A stretch of DNA of 64,000 nt from Rhizobium sp. NLR16a (GCF_017948245.1 NZ_CP072865.1:62001-126000); one strand, 5' to 3'. Positions 10,366 to 19,126 are shown, counted from the stretch's first letter. Notes: generated by a model not told the origin, from the letters alone. Translations and numbers: made by a program.

Positions 10366-10863
10366 ATGATGGAAAGCAACGCCAACAGCTCCAACGAGCA
10401 GCCTGTTTTCGCCGCCGAGCTCTTCCCCCACCGGTCGCTCGGCCGCCGGGGCTTCAAGGTGCTGCTCATTCTGTCCGGCGCCGTATGTTTCCTCTACGGG
10501 ATGTTCTTCATCGCCAGCGGCGCCTGGCCGATCGGCTTCTTCTTCGGATTGGATTTCGCGCTTCTTTACGGCGCCTTCTGGCTGAATTACCGCTCCGGAC
10601 GGGTGCGCGAACAGGTCACCGTGTCGCGCACGGACGTATCGGTGCGCAAGGTTGCCCCATCGGGGCGGATCGTGGAGCATCATTTCAACCCGTTCTGGGC
10701 GCGGTTCCTCGTCCGAAGGCACCAAGAGATCGGCATCCTCTCCATGCATATTTTCGGCGAGGGCCGGCGCACGGATATCGGCTCCTTCCTCAATCCTGAC
10801 GACCGCGAAAGTTTCGCCAAGGCCTTCAAAGGCGCGCTCGCCACGGTCAAACAGCGTATCTGA
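10366..10863 (+). CDS. DUF2244-domain membrane protein
   Basis: A 165-residue protein with two adjacent membrane segments (about residues 30-75) followed by a soluble region containing VRKVAPSGRIVEHHFNPFWARF, which fits the DUF2244 family of alphaproteobacteria. Function is unknown. DUF2244 genes often sit beside nth, as here. A double ATG at 10366/10369 is the likely start; longer in-frame sequence to 10267 would run into nth. Confidence 0.75.
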   Translation: MMESNANSSNEQPVFAAELFPHRSLGRRGFKVLLILSGAVCFLYGMFFIASGAWPIGFFFGLDFALLYGAFWLNYRSGRVREQVTVSRTDVSVRKVAPSGRIVEHHFNPFWARFLVRRHQEIGILSMHIFGEGRRTDIGSFLNPDDRESFAKAFKGALATVKQRI

Positions 10864-10941
10864 GCCTATAGGCGAGCGCGCAAGAATCGGGTGGTTTACG
10901 CTCCGCCTATTGATTATCTCCTTGTTACAAGGAGAAAGACT

Positions 10942-11814
10942 ATGGATATGATTGCGAACCTGCAGACCGACATCACGCCTGACGGCCCTGATTATGATAT
11001 CGTCCGTCGGGTCATCGAACTCATCACCGAGGATTATCGCGATCAGCCGTCGCTGGAGGCGATCGCCGCTAGGCTCAACCAGTCGCCGACGCAATTGCAG
11101 AAGACCTTCACCCGCTGGGCTGGCCTCTCGCCGAAAGGTTTCCTGCAGGCGGTGACGCTCGACCACGCCAAGCGGCTGCTGCGCAAGGAAGACATGCCGT
11201 TGCTCGAGACGTCGATCGAAGTCGGCCTCTCCGGGCCAAGCCGCCTGCACGACCTTTTCGTGACCCATGAGGCGATGTCACCTGGCGAATGGAAGGCAAA
11301 AGGCGGCGGCCTCTCCATCCGCTACGGCTTCCACATCTGCCCCTTCGGCGTGGCGCTGATCATGGTGACCGATCGCGGTCTTGCCGGCCTTGCCTTCAGC
11401 GATTCCGGCGGTGAAAGGGCTTGCCTCGAGGACATGACCGGCCGCTGGCCGAATGCCGAATACATCGAAGACCTGCAGGCGACGATGCCCTATGCCGCCC
11501 GCATCTTCCAACCCGGAAAATGGTCTTCCGAGCAGCCGCTCCGCGTCGTACTGATCGGCACGGACTTCCAGGTGCGCGTCTGGCAGAGCCTCATGAAGAT
11601 ACCGTTCGGCAAGGCGGTCACCTATTCCGACATCGCCAACGATATCGGCCGGCCGACGGCGCAGCGCGCTGTCGGCGCGGCGGTGGGCGCAAATCCGATC
11701 TCCTTCGTGGTGCCTTGCCACCGGGCGCTCGGCAAGAACGGGGCGTTGACGGGTTACCACTGGGGCCTCACACGCAAACGGGCGATGCTCGGCTGGGAAT
11801 CGGCGCATGCGTAA
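10942..11814 (+). CDS. Ada-like AraC-HTH / O6-methylguanine-DNA methyltransferase
   Basis: Repairs O6-alkylguanine by transfer to a cysteine and probably activates alkylation-response genes. The 290-residue protein has an AraC-type helix-turn-helix (residues 20-120), a ribonuclease-like segment, and the methyltransferase domain with PCHR at 258-261 (acceptor Cys259). Compared with E. coli Ada it lacks the N-terminal phosphotriester-sensing domain with its four cysteines, so activation by that route is not expected. ATG 10942 follows AAGGAGA. Confidence 0.88.
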   Translation: MDMIANLQTDITPDGPDYDIVRRVIELITEDYRDQPSLEAIAARLNQSPTQLQKTFTRWAGLSPKGFLQAVTLDHAKRLLRKEDMPLLETSIEVGLSGPSRLHDLFVTHEAMSPGEWKAKGGGLSIRYGFHICPFGVALIMVTDRGLAGLAFSDSGGERACLEDMTGRWPNAEYIEDLQATMPYAARIFQPGKWSSEQPLRVVLIGTDFQVRVWQSLMKIPFGKAVTYSDIANDIGRPTAQRAVGAAVGANPISFVVPCHRALGKNGALTGYHWGLTRKRAMLGWESAHA

Positions 11815-11816
11815 AG

Positions 11817-11842
11817 CATGCCTTGCTAAAAAGCACGGCATG
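11817..11842. terminator. Bidirectional hairpin between ada-like and sorC-like genes
   Basis: CATGCCTTGCT / AGCACGGCATG forms an 11-bp stem with one wobble and an AAAA loop. It sits 3 bases after the ada-like stop and 38 bases from the stop of the convergent SorC gene. The poly-T tract is weak, so termination is probable rather than certain. Confidence 0.5.
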
Positions 11843-11879
11843 AGGCGCGGCAAGCCGACCTGAAAGATCACGGCGCGCT

Positions 11880-12863
11880 TCAGGCCTGTTCGGCCAGATC
11901 AAGCAATGCTCGCGCCGCACCTTCATCGGTGATCAGCGTATTGCAGCCGATGCGCTTGATCGTGGCGCGGATGGCGGTGGCGCGGTGGGCGCCGCCGGAG
12001 GAAAGCACGATGTGCTTGGCCTCTTTCAACATATCGAGGTCGACGGACATCACGCGCTGGTTGATCGAGTGGTCGACCGAATTGCCGTCCCTGTCGAGGA
12101 AGTTGAACATGGTGTCGCAGACGCAGCCGGCATTGATCAGCTCGCGCAACTCGGCCTTCGATATCCAGCCTTCCGATAGCGAGGTCGAGTGCGGCCCGAT
12201 ATCACCGCAGCTGACGATCGCGAGATCGAGGTTCTCGGCGAGACGGTAAATCGTGTCCAACCCGCATTTGTCGATCAGATTGCGTTTGGTTTCGATGGAA
12301 TCGACGAGAAGCGGCGCCAGGAACATGTAACATTCGGCGCCGAGCTGATTGGCCAGCCGCCAGGTGTAATCGATCGGGTTCGTCTGGTGCACGGCAACGA
12401 TGCCGCCGAGCAGCGAAACGACCTTGCAATTGGCGCGGCGTGGCGGCCGGAAGCTCGCCAGCGAAGCGGTCATGGTGCGGCCCCAGCCGACGCCGATTGT
12501 ATAGTCGTCGGGGATGGCTTCGGAGAGGAACTGGCCAAGCGCCAAGCCGACATTCTTTGCCAGCGAATCGACATCGCAATGAACCGGCGCAGGCACGACG
12601 ATCGCCTCGTCAAGGCCATAGGCGCGCTCCAGCTTGACGGACAGCTCGACGCATTCGCCGATCGAATCGTTGATCCAGATCTGGACTTCGCTGCGTTTCA
12701 TCGACTCGTCGAGCAGGCGGATCACCGTTGTCCGGCTGATGCCGAGCTGTTCGGCGACGTCTTTCTGGGTCAGGCCTTCATTGTAATAGAGCCATGCGGC
12801 CCTCAGCCGCAGCGAGGACGCTTCCGAATAGGCGGTATGGGTGCCGCGTTTGAGCTTGACCAC
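11880..12863 (-). CDS. SorC/DeoR-like sugar-binding transcriptional regulator
   Basis: A 327-residue regulator. The N-terminal helix-turn-helix (residues 30-55, QKDVAEQLGISRTTVIRLL) precedes a C-terminal sugar-phosphate-binding domain with VGWGRTMTASL and VSCGDIGPHSTS, typical of the SorC family. Members respond to phosphorylated sugars or polyols. It is divergent from transaldolase over a 426-base region, so the two may be linked, but no polyol genes adjoin it. Confidence 0.82.
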   Translation of the reverse strand: MVKLKRGTHTAYSEASSLRLRAAWLYYNEGLTQKDVAEQLGISRTTVIRLLDESMKRSEVQIWINDSIGECVELSVKLERAYGLDEAIVVPAPVHCDVDSLAKNVGLALGQFLSEAIPDDYTIGVGWGRTMTASLASFRPPRRANCKVVSLLGGIVAVHQTNPIDYTWRLANQLGAECYMFLAPLLVDSIETKRNLIDKCGLDTIYRLAENLDLAIVSCGDIGPHSTSLSEGWISKAELRELINAGCVCDTMFNFLDRDGNSVDHSINQRVMSVDLDMLKEAKHIVLSSGGAHRATAIRATIKRIGCNTLITDEGAARALLDLAEQA

Positions 12864-13289
12864 GTCTCCTCCCGCAGGATTTTCGCCTAAGTCCCTTGTG
12901 GGACGAAAGGCTGCGCCTGTGCGTTTGTCGCCGGGATAATGACGGGTGTGACACTTATGTCAATCGGAATGCACAAATGTCCTTGACTTTTCCTTGCGCG
13001 AACGGCGATAGTCCTCGCGACACGAAGTCGTCCCTGTCCCGTTCGAGGAGGACATAGTGCGGGCATGCCGAAAGTCACGATCGGTCTCCGAGCCGCAGGC
13101 GACCCCGCTTGTGTTCGAGGAGCCGTTCGACTGCATCAGGAACATGGCCAGTGTGCTTCACGTTTATGAATCATCAGTGACGGTTGCGCCTGTCCTTCAC
13201 CGCTGGATGCAGGCCGTTTGTCCCCAGATCACCTTTGCCGGGCGGAACGCGCCGGCCCCGCAGCCCAAGTTCAACAAGGATTATTGACC
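12864..13289. promoter_or_regulatory. Long regulatory region between sorC-like gene and tal
   Basis: These 426 bases hold no convincing gene; short overlapping ORFs on both strands lack ribosome sites. Three signals are visible. TGACA-ctta-TGTCA at 12949-12962 is a dyad near the SorC gene, a candidate SorC operator. CTTGAC at 12982-12987 with GCGATA 17 bases later resembles a rhizobial sigma-70 promoter. An EcfG-type motif lies at 13139-13164 (separate entry). Confidence 0.5.
13139..13164 (+). promoter_or_regulatory. EcfG-type general stress promoter upstream of tal
   Basis: GGAAC at 13139-13143, exactly 17 bases, then CGTT at 13161-13164. This matches the alphaproteobacterial EcfG/RpoE2 consensus (GGAAC-N16/17-CGTT). 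It faces tal, whose ATG is 125 bases downstream. Confidence 0.6.
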
Positions 13290-14255
13290 ATGACATCCAA
13301 GCTTGACCAACTTCGCGAGATTACCACCGTCGTCGCGGATACCGGCGACATCGAGGCTGTCGCGCGCCTGAAGCCTGTGGATTGCACGACCAATCCGAGC
13401 ATCGTGCTGAAGGCATTGGGTACGCCGATGTTTGCCGACGCCATCAAGGAAGCCGTCGCCTGGGGCAAGAAGCAGGGCGGCAATCCGGAAGCGGTCTCCT
13501 CGGCCGTCGCCGATCGCCTCGCGATATCCGTCGGCGCCGCGCTGGTGAAGCTCGTCCCGGGCCGCGTCTCGACCGAGGTCGACGCCGATCTCTCCTTCGA
13601 TACCGAGGCTTCGCTTGCCAAGGCACGTTCGATCATCGCCGCCTACAAGGACCGCGGCATCGATCGGGACCGCATCCTCATCAAGCTCGCTTCCACCTGG
13701 GAAGGCATTCGTGCCGCGGAAGTGCTGCAGAAGGAAGGCATCGACTGCAATCTGACGCTTCTGTTCAGCAAGGCCCAGGCGATTGCTTGCGCCGATGCCA
13801 AGGTGTTCCTGATCTCCCCCTTCGTCGGCCGCATCCTCGACTGGTACAAGAAGTCGACCGGCAAGGACTACACCGCCGAGGAAGATCCGGGCGTCATCTC
13901 CGTTCGCGAGATCTACAATTACTACAAGGCGAACGATATCAAGACGATCGTCATGGGTGCCTCCTTCCGCAACGCCGGCGAGATCGAAGCCCTTGCCGGC
14001 TGCGACCGGCTGACCATCAGCCCGGCGCTGCTCGACGAACTTTCCAAGGATGACGGCAAACTGGAGCGCAAGCTCTCGCCGGAAAGCCGCAAACCCGATG
14101 CCAAGGTCTCGGTCGACGAAAAGACCTTCCGCTGGATGATGAACGAGGACGCGATGGCGACGGAAAAGCTCGCCGAAGGCATCCGCGCCTTCGCCAAAGA
14201 CCTGACGACGCTGCGCACCATGGTGCAGAAGGAACTGCAGCTCGCCGCCGCGTGA
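13290..14255 (+). CDS. tal: Transaldolase
   Basis: Pentose phosphate pathway enzyme that moves a dihydroxyacetone unit from sedoheptulose 7-phosphate to glyceraldehyde 3-phosphate. The 321-residue sequence is of the classical TalB type. The Schiff-base lysine is Lys132 in IKLASTWEG, and the N-terminal signature [13 protein letters not shown] is present. It is monocistronic, with a strong terminator. An upstream EcfG-like promoter suggests stress induction. Confidence 0.95.
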   Translation: MTSKLDQLREITTVVADTGDIEAVARLKPVDCTTNPSIVLKALGTPMFADAIKEAVAWGKKQGGNPEAVSSAVADRLAISVGAALVKLVPGRVSTEVDADLSFDTEASLAKARSIIAAYKDRGIDRDRILIKLASTWEGIRAAEVLQKEGIDCNLTLLFSKAQAIACADAKVFLISPFVGRILDWYKKSTGKDYTAEEDPGVISVREIYNYYKANDIKTIVMGASFRNAGEIEALAGCDRLTISPALLDELSKDDGKLERKLSPESRKPDAKVSVDEKTFRWMMNEDAMATEKLAEGIRAFAKDLTTLRTMVQKELQLAAA

Positions 14256-14274
14256 TAGAGCACCTCAAGGATCG

Positions 14275-14309
14275 AAGGCGCGGATGCCGGCTGGCAACCG
14301 CGCCTTTTT
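14275..14309 (+). terminator. Rho-independent terminator of tal
   Basis: AAGGCGCGG / CCGCGCCTT stem with a 14-base loop, ending in TTTTT at 14305-14309, 20 bases after the tal stop codon. Confidence 0.85.
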
Positions 14310-14329
14310 CATGCTCTTATCAATGACAT

Positions 14330-15022
14330 ATGCTGTCGGAGACCGATATGGCGGAGGAGGAACCGGCAAGTTCGCCTGTGGCACTTGCACTTGCCCGCAA
14401 GCACGCAAGCTTCATCATCGCCGCTGTTGCTGGACTGGTGGTCTTCTTGGCTGTCACCTCGCGGGAGGTCAGCGCCGGCAATATCCTGTTCGGCTGGAAT
14501 ATCAGCGCCATTGTTTTTGTCGCGCTCAGCTGGCGCAAGATGCTGCGGGCGACGGTCGAAACGATCCGGAAACGCTCCGCCGATCTCGATTTTTCGGATA
14601 CCGTTTTGCTGTCCCTTTCGATCGGCGCTGCGCTTGCGAGCATCGCCGGCATCGGCACCGAGCTTCATTCGATCAAGGAGGCGCCACCTGACGTCGCGCT
14701 GACGCGGGCGGGTGCCGCGGTGCTGACGATCCTGATCTCCTGGATTTTTCTGCATACGCTTTTCACCATCCACTATGCCCATTACTTTTATGGCGGGGCG
14801 GACGAAGAGAGCGGCCTCAAATTTCCCGACGGAATCGAAGAGCCCGGCTATTGGGACTTCCTCTATTTCTCCTTCACCATCGGCGTTGCCGCGCAGACCG
14901 CGGATGTCGGGGTCAGTTCGACCAGCATGCGCAAGCTAACATTGCTGCATGCCGTGCTGTCGTTCCTGTTCAACACGACGATCCTGGCGCTGGCGATCAA
15001 TGTCGGCGCAAGCCTGCTTTAA
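14330..15022 (+). CDS. DUF1345-family membrane protein
   Basis: A 230-residue integral membrane protein with about five hydrophobic segments and a conserved YWDFLYFSFTIG motif in the second half, typical of DUF1345. No function is known. ATG 14330 or ATG 14348 could be the start; neither has a strong ribosome site. Its last four bases overlap the stop of the convergent anti-sigma gene. Confidence 0.72.
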   Translation: MLSETDMAEEEPASSPVALALARKHASFIIAAVAGLVVFLAVTSREVSAGNILFGWNISAIVFVALSWRKMLRATVETIRKRSADLDFSDTVLLSLSIGAALASIAGIGTELHSIKEAPPDVALTRAGAAVLTILISWIFLHTLFTIHYAHYFYGGADEESGLKFPDGIEEPGYWDFLYFSFTIGVAAQTADVGVSSTSMRKLTLLHAVLSFLFNTTILALAINVGASLL

Positions 15023-15816
15023 CCCCTTGCCGCCTTCCTGAAGAGCGCCTCGAACTCGGCCAGATCGCCGGCGGCGACATCTGAAATCGCTGAGAAAACG
15101 AGCCCGCCATCCGACCATTGCTCCATATTGTAGCCGTCATGCACGGCTGTCGTCTCTGCGGCCGATCCTGCGGGCCAAACGAACAGGTTGATGACATGGC
15201 CGTGGCGCCGATAGACGAGGGCCGCAACGGCGCGACCACCGAGATAGTCGACCCGCCCGCCGATCAGTGGAAAGCCGTCCTTGGATAGGTCGCTGACCGG
15301 CGGTGAAAAATCGAGCTTGCCGTTGAACCACGGTTTTACCGTATGCTGATCCGAGGTCAGCACGTCGGTCAGATGGTCGGCCATCATCGACCTGATATGG
15401 CTTGAAAGGATCTGTTCCTGCAGAAGCGCGGTCTGAGACGGTGCGTTGACGAACAGGAAGGCGCCGACCGCCAATGCCGCGAGTGAAGGAACGAAGCTCC
15501 ATTGCCGGAAGAAAACCAGGGCGCGGCGCCATCCGGCCACCCGGAGTGGCAACGGCAGGCCGGATGTTGTCGCCTGTTCAAACGACAGCATCGACAGGAC
15601 ATGTGAACGCAGCGCTTCGGGCGGCCGCCATTTGACGCCATCTTGATCGATGATCTCTCTCACGGCCTGAACCCTTTCCACCTCCGCTCTGCAATCCGTA
15701 CAGGCAGCAAGATGATCCTCGAATTGTGCCGCGTGGTCTGAATCGAGTTCGCCATCGACAAAGCCATGCAGCATGACACGCCATTCCGGGCAGCCTTTTT
15801 GGTGCGTGTCGCTCAT
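15019..15816 (-). CDS. Zinc-binding anti-sigma factor
   Basis: A 265-residue membrane protein expected to hold the adjacent ECF sigma factor inactive. The cytoplasmic N-terminal domain has the H-x3-C-x2-C zinc motif (HLAACTDC, about residues 35-42), a single membrane span lies near residues 115-132, and a periplasmic domain follows. ATG 15816 overlaps the sigma factor TGA (ATGA), so the two are made together. The periplasmic part may sense envelope or redox stress (inferred). Confidence 0.82.
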   Translation of the reverse strand: MSDTHQKGCPEWRVMLHGFVDGELDSDHAAQFEDHLAACTDCRAEVERVQAVREIIDQDGVKWRPPEALRSHVLSMLSFEQATTSGLPLPLRVAGWRRALVFFRQWSFVPSLAALAVGAFLFVNAPSQTALLQEQILSSHIRSMMADHLTDVLTSDQHTVKPWFNGKLDFSPPVSDLSKDGFPLIGGRVDYLGGRAVAALVYRRHGHVINLFVWPAGSAAETTAVHDGYNMEQWSDGGLVFSAISDVAAGDLAEFEALFRKAARG

Positions 15817-16553
15817 CCTGCAATCTCGCCTTTGTCGCATGCGTGCCAGGCTTCACCAAATTCATGCCGCGCCCTTGCAAGCCTCGACATGACAGTGCCG
15901 ATCGGCGCGTCGATGATTTCGGCGATCTGCCGGTAGGAGAGATCCTCAAGCTCCCGCAAGACGAGGATTTCCCGCATTGCCTCGGGGAGCCGACTAATGA
16001 CAGCGCGCACGCGCTGCTGTTCACTTCGCCGGATCGTCGCCGCCTCTGGCGAATCCTCCTCCGAGGCGATCTCGTTCTCACCTGTTTCATCGTCGTCGCC
16101 ATCACTCAGATGCCGCTCGAACCGCGCCTTGCGGCGATCCTGCTGGCGCCAGGCATGGCAACAGTTTCTCACGATGGCAAAGAGCCAGGCGCGCGGATCG
16201 CCACCGCGATAGCTATCGAAGTTGCGGAAGGCACGCAGGACTGCATCCTGGACGATATCTTGCGCCGCATCCGCGTCGCGGCTGAGGAAGCGGGCAAAAT
16301 TATAGGCAGCGTCAAGGTGCGGAACGATCAAGTTCTGAAAGCGCTGCATGAGTTCACGCTGCGCGCTCACATCGGCCGCCGAAGCAACCTGCTCGCCGCT
16401 CGACTTTTCCGAGACCATAGGGTGGAACAACCGCGCTGCGCTGTCGAGAAGCAAGGCCAGCGGCGATGGTCGAAGACGGTCCTTCCAATGTCGCCACGCC
16501 AACGGCAACCACTCGTTTGATCCGATGGGATTGGTGATCTGAGCGTCTGTCAT
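15813..16553 (-). CDS. ECF RNA polymerase sigma factor
   Basis: An extracytoplasmic-function sigma factor of about 246 residues. Region 2 has AAYNFARFLSRDADAAQDIV followed by WLFAIVRNCCHAW, and region 4 has LSYRQIAEIIDAPIGTVMSR. About 50 extra residues precede region 2. ATG 16553 follows GGGGAGG; ATG 16556 and an upstream in-frame start are alternatives. It is divergent from a metallo-hydrolase / TPR / DoxX operon, its likely target. The 303-base gap to that operon shows no clear -35/-10 pair and no credible gene. Confidence 0.88.
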   Translation of the reverse strand: MTDAQITNPIGSNEWLPLAWRHWKDRLRPSPLALLLDSAARLFHPMVSEKSSGEQVASAADVSAQRELMQRFQNLIVPHLDAAYNFARFLSRDADAAQDIVQDAVLRAFRNFDSYRGGDPRAWLFAIVRNCCHAWRQQDRRKARFERHLSDGDDDETGENEIASEEDSPEAATIRRSEQQRVRAVISRLPEAMREILVLRELEDLSYRQIAEIIDAPIGTVMSRLARARHEFGEAWHACDKGEIAG

Positions 16554-16856
16554 CATCCTCCCCTGCCTCAATAGTAGCCGAATTTAAAAGCGAGATCCTC
16601 AGGCATGGAGTGCGGTCCCTTGCCGTCTAGACCGACCGGCACGCGGTTTTATTCCAACCGAAGCCAATTTATTGGCACGCGGCCGGACAGCCGGCCGGGG
16701 CGATAGAAATGACGATGTCTTTTCAAGCGCTTGAACAAACGACGCTCGAGATCGGGAATAAGCGCGTCCGGCTGGCGATCTAGTTCATCAGCGAGGGAAT
16801 CCGAATAATTGCGGTCTTCGCCAGCTGAAATCTCATCGACAAGAGGAGGCATATCC

Positions 16857-17823
16857 ATGTTTAACATGTCACGTCGCGCCGTCCTTGGATCGGCTGCCGC
16901 GGCAGCTGCATTCGGGCTGTCGTCGAAGCTCGAATTCGTCGGGCCGGCGCTCGCCGCAACAACGCTGGAGCCGACCGTCGGCTTCTACAAATATCAGGTC
17001 GGCGATGTCGAGGTCACGGCGGTCTACGACGGAATCTGGAAAAAACCGCATGACCCGACCTTCATCAAGAATGCCTCGATCGAGGATACCAAGGAAGCGC
17101 TTTTCAAGGCAGGGCTTACGACCGAATTCATGCCGATCCCGCTGACGGTGGTCGTCCTGAAACTCGGCAACCGGCTGATCATGATGGACGCCGGCTCGGG
17201 CGTCGGTCAATGGCAGGCAAATGCCACACATCTGCCGGCGAATATGGCAGCCGCCGGCATCGATTATAAGAGGATCGACACGATCATGCTCTCGCATTTC
17301 CACCCGGATCACGTCTGGGGATTGATGGAAAAGGGAACGAACGATCCCGTCTTTCCGAACGCCGAACTCATCGTCAATGCCATCGAATATAACTGAGCCC
17401 GGCCGGGTCGAGAAGCTTGCCGAAGGCCGCAGGCCGGCCGGCAAGCGCATCGCCGAGGTCTTTCCGAAATGGAAGAACTGGAAACTGGTGGACGAGGGTG
17501 CCGAGGTTGCGCCCGGCGTTCGGCTTCTTGCTGCGCCAGGCCATACACCGGGTCATTCGACCTATCTTGTCGCCTCCGGCAGCAAGCAACTGCTTGTCTC
17601 GGCCGATATCATGTACGTGCCGGCGCTGCTTGCGCCGCACCCCGACTGGCAGGGCAGTTATGATCAGGATGGGCCGGCGGCCATCGACACCCGCCGCCGT
17701 CTCATCGACCGCATCATTGCCGACAATATCGCCATTTGCGGCTCGCATTTCCCCTTCCCCGGCTCGGGCACCTTCGTCAAGGACGGAAGCGCCTATGGCT
17801 TTACGCCGACAGTCCAGGCCTGA
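16857..17823 (+). pseudogene. MBL-fold metallo-hydrolase, frame-disrupted
   Basis: Exported metallo-beta-lactamase-fold hydrolase split by a frame change. The first part (16857-17396) has a twin-arginine signal (SRRAVLG then an Ala-rich stretch) and the metal motif SHFHPDHVWGL. It stops at TGA 17394. The rest continues in the next frame from about 17394 to 17823, with APGHTPGHSTY and SADIMY. The junction reads EYN-stop where relatives usually continue with a short aromatic stretch before EPGRVEKL. An 8-base loss between two ACT repeats would restore the reading frame; one extra base or two missing bases are also possible. RBS AGAGGAGG precedes ATG 16857. Sequencing error is not excluded. Confidence 0.75.
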
Positions 17824-17843
17824 AAGGCCGAATGGAGATCATC

Positions 17844-18309
17844 ATGATGAAATATCTCATTCTCGGATTCATCTGGCTCTGCGCCATATCCGCGGGCTTC
17901 TCCGCGGTGACGGGCGCTTCCCGCTTTTGCTGTCGATAATATGGAATCGACGGACGCTCCCGATTTGACGTCGGTACGCGCCAAGATCGATGCTAAGGAT
18001 TATGCCGGCGCCCTGGCGGAGCTTCGCGGTCTTGCCGAAGACAATCAACAGGCAGATGTCTATAATCTTATGGGGTATACGCTGCGCAAGACCGGCGACT
18101 ACAGATCGTCGCTGACCTACTACACCAAAGCACTTGAGCTTCAACCCGATCACAAGGCTGCGCGTGAATATCTCGGCGAGCTCTTTGCCGAAACGGGCGA
18201 GATGGCGAAGGCGGAGGAGCAGCTATCATCGCTGAAGCAACTTTGCCCAAGCGGCTGCGAAGAACTCGAAGACCTGCAAAAGGCCATCGCTGCCAAGGGT
18301 GGCAACTGA
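17844..18309 (+). pseudogene. Secreted TPR protein, frame-disrupted at signal peptide
   Basis: The signal peptide and mature part are in different frames. MMKYLILGFIWLCAISAG starts at 17844 behind GGAG and runs to TAA 17937-17939. The next frame reads ALPAFAVDN and then the TPR protein (MESTDAPDL onward, about 122 residues, ending at 18309). Removing one G from the GGG near 17909-17912 joins them as AVTALPAFA-VDN, a good signal-peptidase site. The TPR part has about two repeats (DVYNLMGYTLRKTGDY and similar). ATG 17941 could still give a cytosolic form, but without a visible ribosome site. Confidence 0.7.
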
Positions 18310-18324
18310 CGAGTCCATGAACGT

Positions 18325-18353
18325 GAGAACGGGCGGCCAAGCCGCCTGTTCTC
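18325..18353 (+). other. Hairpin upstream of doxX-like gene
   Basis: GAGAACGGGCGGC / GCCGCCTGTTCTC makes a 13-bp stem with one wobble pair and a CAA loop. It has no T-tract, so it may be an intercistronic stabiliser or partial attenuator. Confidence 0.5.
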
Positions 18354-18371
18354 TGCAAATCGGAGGGTGTA

Positions 18372-18815
18372 ATGGATAGCGCCGCAAGCCGGTCTCAACT
18401 GGCCGATTTCATTCTTCTCCTGGGCAGGCTGCTCCTGTCGCTGATCTTCCTGCATGAAGGTTCGGTGCTCGCATCAGATATCAGCGCGACCGTCGACACT
18501 TTCGCAAAACTGGGGCTTGCCACGCCGGTTGCATTTGCTGTCATAGCACTTCAGCTCGGCGCCGGCCTTTCCATTGCCGCGGGTTTCCTCAGCCGGCTTG
18601 GCGCGTTAGCGCTGGCCTTCTTCTGCCTGGCGACCGCCTTGATGTTTCACACGAATTTTGACAGCCAGAACGAGCTCCTGCATTTCGAGAAGGATCTGGC
18701 GATTGCCGGCGGCATGTTCGTCCTGGTGGCTTCGGGGGCGGGGTCGATATCGATCGACAACCTGCTGAGAAAGCGGGGTAGCAGCCTTCATCCCTGGCTG
18801 AGGGCGATGATGTAG
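18372..18815 (+). CDS. DoxX-family membrane protein
   Basis: A 147-residue protein with four hydrophobic segments, with GRLLLSLIFLHEG near the start, as in the DoxX family. Some DoxX proteins take part in thiol-redox balance or quinone chemistry; the function here is unknown. GGAGGG precedes ATG 18372. It is the last and only intact gene of the operon divergent from the ECF sigma factor. Confidence 0.8.
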   Translation: MDSAASRSQLADFILLLGRLLLSLIFLHEGSVLASDISATVDTFAKLGLATPVAFAVIALQLGAGLSIAAGFLSRLGALALAFFCLATALMFHTNFDSQNELLHFEKDLAIAGGMFVLVASGAGSISIDNLLRKRGSSLHPWLRAMM

Positions 18816-18848
18816 CCAATTGGCTGCAAGCTTTTGCGCGCCATGAAC

Positions 18849-18873
18849 ATTCCGCGGCTCCGAGCCGCGGAAT
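18849..18873. terminator. Perfect 12-bp palindrome between convergent genes
   Basis: ATTCCGCGGCTC-c-GAGCCGCGGAAT lies between the doxX-like stop (18815) and the DUF1328 stop (18898). It would stop or stabilise transcripts from both sides, though it lacks T-runs. Confidence 0.5.
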
Positions 18874-18897
18874 TGCTCCGGCTTGTGCGGTGCTCGG

Positions 18898-19071
18898 TTA
18901 CAAGACCGCCTGGCCGGCCATCAACGCCAGAACCAGGAAGATCAGGAAAATCACCAGCGCGATACCGAAGAGCACGCGGGCGATGGTCGCTGTGGCGGCG
19001 GAAACGCCGGAGAAGCCAAAGAAGCCGGCGATGATCGAAATAACGAAGAATATCAGAGCCCATTTCAGCAT
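18898..19071 (-). CDS. Small DUF1328 (YtjA-like) membrane protein
   Basis: A 57-residue gene. The product begins [20 protein letters not shown] and ends [10 protein letters not shown], with two hydrophobic helices, which matches DUF1328/YtjA. Function is unknown; such genes are often stress induced. An AGGATG-type ribosome site precedes ATG 19071. An EcfG-like promoter lies 31 bases further upstream. Confidence 0.85.
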   Translation of the reverse strand: MLKWALIFFVISIIAGFFGFSGVSAATATIARVLFGIALVIFLIFLVLALMAGQAVL

Positions 19072-19101
19072 GACACATCATCCTTTGCGTTTGCCTGAGA
19101 A

Positions 19102-19126
19102 GACGCGGCAACCGGGAAATTGTTCC
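19102..19126 (-). promoter_or_regulatory. EcfG-type promoter of the DUF1328 gene
   Basis: On the minus strand GGAAC (19126-19122), 16 bases, then CGTC (19105-19102). This is the EcfG/RpoE2 motif with one mismatch in the -10 (CGTT). Its -10 is 31 bases before the ATG. Confidence 0.6.

Noticed and set aside
12887..13287. Small ORFs on both strands between the sorC-like gene and tal.
   Set aside because: No ribosome sites and no recognisable protein features. The region is better explained by promoters and operators.
16649..16867. A 72-codon minus-strand ORF between the sigma factor and the MBL gene.
   Set aside because: It overlaps the MBL start and has neither a ribosome site nor conserved features.
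16857..17823. Programmed ribosomal frameshifting in the MBL gene.
   Set aside because: The junction has no slippery heptamer, and a short conserved stretch seems missing, which fits a deletion better.
17844..18309. Two separate small genes instead of one broken TPR gene.
   Set aside because: The next frame just before the TPR ORF reads a signal-peptide end, and removal of one G joins it to the upstream hydrophobic start.
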